Origin: Laetiporus sulphureus 93-53 | Lineage: Eukaryota; Basidiomycota; Agaricomycetes; Polyporales; Laetiporaceae | Assembly: GCF_001632365.1 (NCBI RefSeq) | Contig: NW_024468512.1 | Location: 1,034,355-1,098,354 of the forward strand | Length of the DNA: 64,000 nt | Direction of reading: 5' to 3' | Shown here: positions 46,578 through 55,687 of the stretch, in pieces | Position numbering within the stretch: the stretch's first letter is position 1 | Layout: the number at the start of each line of letters is the position of its first letter | Made by a program: the position numbers and the translations under genes | Notes under the pieces: model-generated | The model's database searches: none | What the model was told of the DNA's origin: nothing | What the model saw: the letters and a program-made list of their open reading frames with translations, nothing else

Positions 46578-46874
46578 AAAAGAATTGTTGTTGGAAGTGC
46601 TTGTGAGCCCAACGTGACATCTGGGTGCATGTGAAGCTCAGCATTCAAATAGGGCGATATACCGGGTATCTTGTGTGCATATCAAGTATTATTACATACA
46701 TCCACATCTGGGCGAACAAGTAATTGTAGTGCGAATTCGAAAGACACTGTATCCGCTAGTCACCGACATCCTCCATTCACCCAAATAGTGTGTATATCAG
46801 CACCTCCATAACAATTCGTGACCAATTCGTGGACAGAAAGGATCCGTCGTGCATGCGTGCTGAGGCTAAGTGGA
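46578..46874. repeat. 3'-flank of NYN gene 2, repeated at 51288-51584
   Basis: From GAATTGTTGTTGGAAGTGCT onward the sequence parallels that at 51288 onward (GAATTGTTGTCTGGAAGTGC) through GTGAAGCTCAGCATTCAA, GGGCGAACAAGTAAT and ATTCGTGGACAGAAAGGATC to the stop codon of the NYN genes. It marks the left edge of a segmental tandem duplication. Confidence 0.85.
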
Positions 46875-49431
46875 TCAGTGAGGGTGAACTTTGCCGTGCC
46901 ATGTAGGTTCCAAAGAAATCCATGGCGCCGCTCGCAACCCGCCCAAGACGACAATACCTTCTTGTACGGCCAAGTCGGCAAATTCTTTCCAACGCGTCAC
47001 TCCTGCCCATTGAAACGCATTCGGATCCTCTTCCATGAGCGCAGCGTTCACTTTGGAGCGCATGGGATGCGTAATATTTTGTCGTCTGAACCTCTCCAGC
47101 ACCGTAACAAGTGCCAAGAAATGGGGTGCAAGGGATGACAGCGTTGTTTGTGTATGTCCATCTTGCGGCGATACGCTCGATGTCGGTGAATGTGGATGGT
47201 CGAGCATCAGCGTTGGCTGAACAGACAGAGCTTCCACCGCGGAGCCGGAGACATGGTCGTGCACCTCTGCCGCATAGCTTGCTGGGACTACATCGTACCA
47301 AGAAGGCTTCAGTGCAATCCAGTCGGCCCCGTTTGATGACCCGAGGACGACCATGCATAGCTTGGATGCCTGAATTGCGTATGCTTCCCAAGTTTCCACG
47401 CCAGCATATTGATAGATATTCGGATTTCGCTGTAAAAGGGCGTGAGAAACGTCCTCGCACCACGGCGAGTATACGCCACGCTTCATGAACGTCTCCAGGA
47501 TGACAAGCAAGTCGTAGTAATAAATAGGAATGGGTGGCAGGGCAGACGACTGTCCCTTCGTGTCATTAGAGTCGAGAGGAGTGGGGTCAATGGACACGCG
47601 TGTTTCGACAGCACCAGTTTCTTGTGCAATGTCTTCGCGAAGTTGGCTTGCAGCGGGCAACTCGGCATTAGCATGTTCCGCGGACACAGGTATAGTAGGC
47701 ATGAAAGGCGGCTGCGGCTCCTCAGGCTTGTTCTCCTGCTGTTCGACTTTTTCCAAATACGCTTGGAACGAGAGAAATCGCGTCTCATTCAGAGAAATCC
47801 AGGTATCCCCCTGCTCACCGCCAAGCGTTACAATACCCAAGCTCTCCGCCGCAGCCGCATACTGTGTCCAGGTATCTACACTAGCAGATACGAATACCTC
47901 CCGGCCGTATCGGTGCAAAAGCATATTGCAGACGACGGTTCGTAACGGGCGAGACATCCCACGCTTCCGGAGATCATGTAGGATCAGGAGAAGGCGAGAA
48001 AAGTTGGGAATGGGCTCTGCGGGCTTGGTTTCATGTTTGATTGCGATTTCCTGTGCCGGTGTCATTGGTGTTGCTCCGAGTGTTGTGACGCGTTCTGATG
48101 AGATAGACTCGTGATGATACGACAATGTTGGAGATGCATCGCATTCACGGAGGATTGATGGGGAACTGGATGGTCGATCAATCAGACTCTCGTATTCCGA
48201 TCCTTCATTTGCCACATGGAACCCGGGCGGTGTCTGTTGCTCCACTTCATTCGGGCCTATCGGCGTGTTCGCATACACTTCCGATACGTCAGCGGACGAC
48301 TAGCCGGGAGAAGCACGTTTCAGTATCTAGCCCATTATATATAGACGTGCGATTGAAGGACATACCTCGGGAAGGAGATTTGTATATATTTGTTGATCGT
48401 GCAGGTTATGGAGGTGGAGGTTGAGATCAGCAATTGCGCCTGATCCGACAATGTCTTCAACGTCTTCTGCTGTCTGCACCGCCTTGGCAACAGTGACGCA
48501 TCCGGCTCTGAACGGGGCACTATTTGGTTTTTCTTTGTCGGGATTGACCTCGGAAAGCTCGGCACCTGGCAAGTCAGTATCGGCCATTTCGACTGCGTTC
48601 ACTGCCAAAAGGCTTGTCTGAGTGGGCTTCTTCAAGCTTGGACTGCGGATCATTACGGCAGGTTGCAGCGACTCGGCAAGAGACGGAACTGCATTGTCGC
48701 AAAATGAAAGTCGACGCTGTCCCTTCTGCAGAGGCGTGGTAACCAAGGGGGGCACCATCGAAGACTGAGAGCGACGGTGTGAGGCGCGGTTGGACTCTCG
48801 CCCAGCTTTCCCCAGAACGTCAACGTCCCAGTCCAGCACAGCTGAGGCCTGCAACTTTAGACCATTATGACCCAGTGACGGTGCGATTAGGACGACGCGG
48901 TATCTCCGTAGGCGAAGCACAGAGACAGCATACACGAAGTCGCGATCGCCGGTAATTATTATCACGGTGGCGGGAGGGGGAGTATCGATTGCGTAGGTGA
49001 GCATATCAACTACGTAAGCGTCACGTAACGAGGAGTCAGACTCAGGTGCAACCAAGCTAGCAAGGGGACGCACCGATCATCATCTTGTCCGCGACGTCCT
49101 TTCCACCATTGTGTGGGCAGTCCGTCAAGGACACACCACATGACTGCAACTCTGACCGCAGGCTCAATGACCTCGAGGAAGACAGTTGGGAGAGCTCGAG
49201 ATACGCTTTGAAAAGCTTGACACTTCCATATGTATGCGCGATATGGCGAATGTTGTCAACGATGTCATATCCTGTAACCGTGGAAGGTGGTGCACAGTTC
49301 TCTGAGCGGGGTTCAAATCAAGACATGCGCAACACATAGGAAAGCAGCGTCGGTCAGATATCTTTCTCAAGGTCTTCCGCCCACTCACCGTAATCCCAGA
49401 AGACAGCGACGTGCTCGTGCTCGTTATTCAT
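46875..49431 (-). CDS. NYN-domain predicted RNase with three LOTUS-like modules (paralogue 2)
   Basis: Four exons: 49431-49389, 49301-49074, 49009-48366, 48299-46875; 779 residues. The NYN domain (1-160) reads MNNEHEHVAVFWDYENCAPP, SVKLFKAYLELSQ, CPHNGGKDVADKMMIVDMLT, TVIIITGDRDFVYAVSVLRL; the metal-site acids are kept. A variable linker follows (165-400), then three ~72-residue modules at about 405-476, 565-636 and 698-769. Each has the pattern L-L-x-I-L ... P ... V ... (A/S)-x-V-x-(T/R)-W-x-x-(Y/F)-A ... (G/M)-(I/V)-V-x-L-G ... W-I-(S/A)-L. I read them as OST-HTH/LOTUS-like, a putative RNA-binding fold, but this is not proven. The second module seems to be a hybrid of modules 2 and 3 of the neighbour at 51.6 kb. 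Exon 2 (228 nt) and exon 3 (644 nt) equal those of that gene. Confidence 0.86.
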
Positions 49432-50217
49432 AATGTGAGCGGTGAAGGAGAGAAAGAACAAGGGTCTCTGCTACATGTGGAGGAGAACTATACAGCACGC
49501 GCTTCATCCAAACTACTTCCACACTGCCTGATTGGGCACATGTCTTACCCCCGTTCACTGTGGCAATGGTACGGCACCGCTTCCGTCTCCTTCACAAATA
49601 CAGCATTGCCACAAACTCAAGTGCACGGCCACCTCCTCCTAAGAGCGTGTAGCACGACGAGACAATGGGCATTGGACACACACCGGCGGCCGCGATCCGG
49701 TCGCTATCACTAGCAGTGCATGGAAGAGTCAGCACCGCATATCTTATAGCTGAGATCCAGGTCCTACTGTAGGGGAGTTGCCGTGAAGAGAACCGAAAAT
49801 GTGCCTCGCAACGCGTTGCCAGCAGAAAGGGTATAAAGAGCAGCGGCATAAACAGTATTACTGGGCAAGCATACACGTTGATGATGCACCGAGAAGGTCC
49901 TGTTGCAACGCGGCCACTTCCAGTACAACGTCGACATTGAGCGTGCCGTGCCCATGCGGCCAACACCAAGAATCATTCAGCCGTGAGTAGGTTTCGAGAG
50001 TCACTGAGCAACGCAGACTTTAGTCCTGTCTGGAAAGTAGTGGAGGTAGTATGAAAGAGAGCACCGACAAGATGTGGAGGCAACAGAGGTGATACGCGGT
50101 CGATGCAACTCAGATCAGTCTCAGATCGACGAGGTCACGTGGACGCGCGCGCGACGCGCCAGACACAGGCGCTCGCCACGTTCTCGTTCTCGTGCTTGGT
50201 GGCGGGAGTCTCTCAAC
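49432..50217. repeat. Duplicated 5' flank of NYN gene 2 (copy of 54734-55687)
   Basis: Begins with GAAGGAGAGAAAGAACAAGG, matching GAAGGAGAGAAAGAACGAGG on the other copy, and continues with many indels through GAGACAATGGGCATTGGACA (GAGACAACAGGCATTGGACA in the right copy), GTGCATGGAAGAGTCAG, ACAAGATGTGGAGGCAACAG and GACGAGGTCACGTGGACGCG up to the GH63 start. No independent gene seen. Confidence 0.8.
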
Positions 50218-50560
50218 ATGCGGACACTCTCCTGCCTCTTACTCCTGCGGTCCTCGCGCAGCCTTAGCCCGAATCTGAATCACTAACATGGGGAGCCTAC
50301 CGCCCGAACCTCTACTTTGGCCTTAGGCCAAGAGTTCCGCAGTCGTTGATGACGGGCCTCATGTGGTTTGGTACGAGGGACTATCAGTCTCTACCGCGTT
50401 AGTGTTCCTTCAATGCATGCGACGCAACATATTGACAGCTTGTGCAAGCGCACGACATGGTTGCGATCAGGGAGATGGCCTCAATGGCTATACTTGGACA
50501 GAGTACGCCGCCCGTGAAGGCGGCGTCCAAGTTATCAAGGATGGGCCAAATGCCACGTAG
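50218..50560 (+). pseudogene. Broken 5' fragment of the GH63 glucosidase I gene
   Basis: Copy of exon 1, intron 1 and part of exon 2 of the intact gene at 55688. It keeps long identical runs (for example AGAGTTCCGCAGTCGTTGAT, GACGGGCCTCATGTGGTTTG and TATACTTGGACAGAGTACG), but the signal-peptide part has lost bases (ATGCGGACACTCTCCTGCCT versus ATGCAGTTACTCTGGGCTCT), which shifts the frame. Homology stops abruptly after GGATGGGCCAAA at about 50552, where module-array sequence begins. A dead by-product of the segmental duplication. Confidence 0.88.
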
Positions 50561-51287
50561 GTCCCAAAGCAATCCATGCTGCCCCTTGCAACCTGCCTAA
50601 GATGGCAATATCTTCTTGTACGGTCAAGTGGGCAAACTGCTTCCAAGGCGTTACTCCTGCCGATCGAAACGCATTCGGATCCTCTTCCATGAGTGCAGTG
50701 TTCACTATGGAACGCGAAGGTTGCGTAATATTCTGTAGTCTGAACCTCTCCAGCACCGTGACGAGCGCCAAGAAATGGGGTGCAAGGGACGGCAGCGTCG
50801 GTTGTGCAGGTCCATCTTGCGTTGAAATGCTCGGCGCTGGTGAATGCGGACGGTCGAGCATCAGCGTTGGCTGAACAGACAGGGCTTCCACCGCGGAACC
50901 GAAGACAAGGCCATGCAAATCTGCCGCATAACTTGCTGGGAGTACATCGCACCAAGAAGACTTCAGTGCAATCCAGGCGGACCCCTTCGACGACCCGAGG
51001 ACGACTATGGCTAGCTTGACTGCTTGACTCGCATATGCCTCCCAACTCTCCACGCCAGCATGTTGATATATTTCCGTGCTTCAAGAGCTCAAGAGAGACG
51101 TCTTCGCACAAGGGCAAGTACACGCCGTTCTTCCTGAGCTTAAGCAGAATAACAATTAAATCATGATAATGATCTGTGATGGCTGGCAAGGCAGGCTCCT
51201 GCTGCTCTCCTTCGTCAGATTCAGAAGGGAAAGTGGGATCGATAGGCTTGGACTTCTGGACAGTATCAGTTCTTTGTGCAATGTCTG
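50535..51287 (-). pseudogene. Frameshifted fragment of the NYN/LOTUS-like gene (two modules)
   Basis: Minus-strand copy of the region of paralogue 3 covering its module 3, linker and module 4 (SSWCDVLPASYAADLHGLVF, HFLALVTVLERFRLQNITQP, EEDPNAFRSAGVTPWKQFAH). Relative to the intact gene, 5 nt are missing near 51075 (TTCCGTGCTTC versus TTCCGGGCTCTGCTTC), breaking the frame inside the first module. Its last codons run into GH63-derived sequence and end GPTWHLAHP-stop. No NYN domain, start or promoter belongs to it. Bounded on the right by the 3' flank of paralogue 3. Confidence 0.88.
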
Positions 51288-51584
51288 AATTGTTGTCTGG
51301 AAGTGCTTGTAAGCCCAACGTGACAGCTGGGTGCATGTGAAGCTCAGCATTCAACCGGGCGGTATATTGGATATTTTCATGTACATATTACACACATCCT
51401 CATCTGGGCGAACAAGTAATCTTAGTGCGAGCTCGAAACACGCTGTCTCCGTTAATCATAACATCCTTGTTACCGGCGTCTTCCACTCGCCCAATAGTGT
51501 GGGTATCAGCATCTCCATAACAGTTCGTGACAAATTCGTGGACAGAAAGGATCCATCGTGCATGTGTGCTGAGGCTTAAGTAGA
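51288..51584. repeat. 3'-flank of NYN gene 3, copy of 46578-46874
   Basis: Parallel to the left-copy flank at several long matches, ending at the stop codon of NYN gene 3. Left boundary abuts the frameshifted module fragment at about 51288. Confidence 0.85.
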
Positions 51585-54500
51585 TCAGTGAGGGTGAACG
51601 TTGCCGTGCCATGTAGGTTCCAAAGAAATCCATGCCGCCCCGTGCAACCCGCCTAAGACGACAATGCCTTCTTGTACGGCCAAGTCGGCAAACTGCTTCC
51701 AACGCGTCACTCCTGCCGATCGAATCGCATTCGGATCCTCTTCCATGAGCGCAACGTTCACTTTGGAACGCAAGGGTTGCGTAATATTCTGTAGTCTGAA
51801 CCTCTCCAGCACCGTAACAAGCGCCAAGAAGTGGGGTGCAAGGGATGGCAGCGTCGGTTCTGCAGGTCCATCTTGCTGCGATACGCTCGGCACTGGTGAA
51901 TGCGGGCGGTCGGGCATCAACGTTGGCTGAACAGACGGGGCTTCCACCGCAGAGCCGAAGACAAGGTCATGCACCTCTGCCGCATAACTTGCTGGGAGTA
52001 CATCGCACCACGAAGACTTCAGTGCAATCCAGGTGGACCCCTTCGACGACCCGAGGACGACTATGCCTAGCTTGACTGCTTGACTCGCATATGCCTCCCA
52101 CGTTTCTACGCCAGCATGTTGATATATTTCCGGGCTCTGCTTCAAGAGCTCAAGAGAGACGTCTTCGCACAAGGGCGAGTACACGCCGCACTTCCTGAGC
52201 TTGAGCAGAATGACAATTAAATCATGATAATGATCTGTGATGGCTGGCAAGGCAGGCTCCTGCTGCCCTCCTTGGTCAGACTCGGAAGGGAAAGTGGGAT
52301 CGATAGGCTCGGACGTCTGGACAGTATCAGTTCTTTGTGCAATGTCTTCGGAAAGTTTCTTCGCAGTGGCTGCCTCGGAGTGACTGTGAGGCAGGATCGG
52401 CTGTATAGACTCATCGCCAGGCAAGGCAATCGGCGACGCAGGCGAAGAAGATGTCGCCGGCATCATCTCAGCAGGTGGGACTTGGCCATGTGCACTACGA
52501 GTATCAGCTTGCTCTTGCGATCTATCAGCCTTGCTCTCGCGCACGATGTATTTCATATCCACTGTGCGGCCTGCGACATCTACTGGAACTCGACCGTACC
52601 AAGAAGATCTGAGCGAAATCCAGGTGCTGCCTTGCAATGAACCAAGCTTGACCATATCTAGCTTCAATGCCTGACTTACGTATGCCTCCCAAGTTTCCAC
52701 GCCAGCATGTTGATATATATTCGGATTTCGCTGCAAAAGGGCGCGAGAAACGTCCTCGCACCACGGCGAGTATACACCACGCCTCATGAACGTCTCCAGG
52801 ATGACAAGCAAATCGTAGTGATAGATAGGAATGGGTGGCAAGGCGGATCCCTGTCGCTCCGTGTCATGAGAGTCGAAAGACGTGGGACCAATGAGCTCGT
52901 GTGTTTCGACAGCATCAGTTTCTTGTGCAATGTCTTCGCAAAGTTGGCTTGTAGCGGGCAACTCGGCATTAGCATGTTCCGCGGACACAGGTATAGTCGG
53001 CATGAAAGGCGGCTGCGGCTCCTCAGGCTTGTTCTCCTGCTGTTCAACATCCTCGAAACACGCTTGGAACGAGAGAAACCGCGTCTCATTCAGAGAAATC
53101 CAGGTATCCCCTTGCTCACCGCCAAGCGTAACAATACCCACGCTCTCCGCCGCAGCCGCATACTGTGACCATGTGTCTACACCAGCAGATGCGAGCGCCT
53201 CCTGGCCATATCGATGCAAAATCATATTGCAGACGACGGTTCGTGACGGGCGAGACATCCCACGCTTCTGGAGATCACGTAAGATCAGGAGAAGGCGATA
53301 AAAGTTGGGAATGGGCTCTGTGGATTTGGTTTCATGTTTGATTGCGATTTCCTGTGCCGGTGTCATTGGTGTTGCTCCGAGTGTTGTGACGCGTTCTGGA
53401 GAGACAGACTCGCGATGGTACGACTGCGTTGGAGCTGCATCGTATTTACGGAGGATTGGTGGGGAACTGGATGGCCGATCTATCAGATTCTTGTAATCCG
53501 ATCCTTCACTTGCTACATGGAGCCTGAGCGGTGTCTGTTGCTCCACTTCATTGGGGTGTATCGGCGTGTTCAAACTCGTTTCCGATACGTCAGCGGATGA
53601 CTAGTCGGAAGAAGCATGTTTCGGTATTTAGCCCATCATAACATAAACATGCCATTGAAGGACATACCTCGGGAAGGAGGTTTGCATATATTTGTTGATT
53701 GTGCAGGTTATGGAGGTGGAGGTTGAGATCAGCAATTGCGTCTGGTCCGACAATGTCTTCAACGTCTTCTGCTGTCTGCACCGCCTTGGCAGCAGTGGCG
53801 TATCCGGCTATAAGTGGGGAACTGTTTGATTTTTCTTTTTCGGGATCGACCTCCGAAAGCTCGGCATCTGGGAGCTCAGTATCTGCCATTTGGACTGCGT
53901 TCACTGCCGGAAGGCTTGTCTGAACGGGCTTCTTCCAGTCTGGACTATGGATCGGTAAGGCAGGTTGCAGCGGCTCGGCAAGAGACGGAACTGCATTGTC
54001 GCGAAATGAGAGTCCACGCTGCCCCTTCTGCGGAGACGTGGTAACCAAGGCGGGCACCGATGATGACTGAAAGCGACGGTGTGAGGCACGGTTGGACTCT
54101 CGCCCAGCTTTCCCCAGAACGTCAACGTCCCAGTCCAGCACAGCTGAGGCCTGCGACCTTAGACTATTATGACCCGTTAACGGTGCAATTAAGACGACGC
54201 GGTATCTCCGTAGGCGAAGCACAGAGACAGCATACACGAAGTCGCGATCACCGGTAATTATTATTATGGTGGCGGGAGGGGGTGTATCGATTGCATAGGT
54301 GAGCATATCAACTACGTAAGCGCCACGTAAGTTACAAGTAGGAGTCAGACTCCGGTGCAACCAAAAGCTAGCAAAGAGACGCACCGATCATCATCTTGTC
54401 CGCGACATCCTTCCCACCATTGTGTGGGCAGTCCGTCAAGGACACACCACACGACTGCAACTCCGATCGCAGGCTCAGTGACCTCGAGGAAGATAGCTGG

Positions 54501-54733
54501 GAGAGCTCGAGATACGCTTTGAAAAGCTTGACACTTCCGTATGTATGCGCGATACGGCGGACGTTGTCAACGATGTCATATCCTGTAACCGTTGAAGGTG
54601 GTGCACAGTTCTCTTAGCGGGGTTCAAATCAAGACACATGGGAACGCAGCGTCGGTCAGATGTGGTTCTCAAGGTCCTCCGCCCACTCACCGTAATCCCA
54701 AAAGACAGCGACGTGCTCATACTCGTTGTTCAT
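51585..54733 (-). CDS. NYN-domain predicted RNase with four LOTUS-like modules (paralogue 3)
   Basis: Four exons: 54733-54691, 54612-54385, 54311-53668, 53600-51585; 976 residues. The NYN domain (1-160) is close to that of paralogue 2, with EYEHVAVFWDYENCAPPS, KDVADKMMIVDMLTYAIDTP and IIIITGDRDFVYAVSVLRLR and all metal-site acids. Linker 165-400. Four modules at about 405-475, 566-635, 763-832 and 894-965, for example RLLLILRDLQKRGMSRPSRT...AGVDTWSQYAAAAESVGIVT and DLIVILLKLRKCGVYSPLCE...AGVETWEAYASQAVKLGIVV. Modules 2 and 3 are much more alike than 1 and 4 (both share YSPLCEDVS/YSPWCEDVS and IYQHAGVETWEAY), so one duplicated recently. Linkers are Pro/Ser/Glu-rich. No membrane span, signal or other domain. 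Likely RNA-binding nuclease; target unknown. Exon 2 uses an unusual AAG acceptor. Confidence 0.87.
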
Positions 54734-55687
54734 GATGCTAACGATGAAGGAGAGAAAGAACGAGGGTCTCTACTACATGAGGAGGAAGAGTATATGGCAC
54801 GAGGAGCATAGCATATGCGGGCGTTCTGGTGTACAGCATTGATACTGGCAGCAGCCCGACTTGACACCTGCGCGCTCTATCCACACTTCCACACCTGCCT
54901 TATTGGGCACAGCATCCCCATAAACTCAATTGCACGCCCACTCTCCTCCTTAGAGCGGATAGTATTGAGATTTTTAAGTCAGTCCTTGACAACCGTCGAC
55001 CAGAATGCTCTGAAGATGGCTAATCCGGGCCAAACCAATAAGGCTCTGCCGTACCGTAGAAATGCGGACCTTGCGCACGGACAATGCCAAGCTCAAACCA
55101 GCTTGTCCCCGGTGCCTCCGGCCAAGAAATGCAACAGACAGCATGACGAGACAACAGGCATTGGACACACACCAGCGTCCGCGATCCAGTTGTCATCACT
55201 AACAGTGCATGGAAGAGTCAGGCGACGCATAGCTGAAGCCCAGGTCCTACAGCGTTGCCGTGAAGAGAACTGGAAGATGTGCCTCGCGGCGCGATGCCAG
55301 CATAGAGAACGGCGGCATAAAAGTATCTCCTGGAAAGCAACCGCATTGATGGTGCACGAAGAAGGTTCTGTTGCAACGCGGCCACTTCCAGCACCACGTC
55401 GTGTGACATTGAGCATGCTGTGTCCATGAGGTCAACACCAGAAATTGTTCAGCAATGAGCAAGCGTCAAGAGTTGTTGAGTAACGCGGACTGTAGACTTC
55501 TCTGCCAAGCAGCAAAGGTACGATGAGAGAACATCGACAAGATGTGGAGGCAACAGAGATGATACGCGATCGGGTCGTCGGTGCCAATTTCTGTCTCAGA
55601 TTGACGAGGTCACGTGGACGCGTGCGCGACGCGCGCAGGCGCTCGCCACGTTCTCGTTTCGATGCTTGGTGGCGGGAGTGTCTCAAC
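54734..55687. other. Divergent promoter region NYN gene 3 / GH63 (source copy of the duplicated flank)
   Basis: 954 nt. An open frame of 204 codons (54815-55429, plus) begins with a hydrophobic stretch but is broken in the duplicate at 49.5-50.1 kb, so I do not call it. TATATG at about 54789-54794 could serve the minus-strand NYN gene. Confidence 0.5.

Noticed and set aside
54815..55429. Open frame of 204 codons starting with a hydrophobic stretch, between NYN gene 3 and GH63
   Set aside because: The homologous stretch in the duplicated left copy is broken by indels, there is no family resemblance, and it lies inside a divergent promoter.
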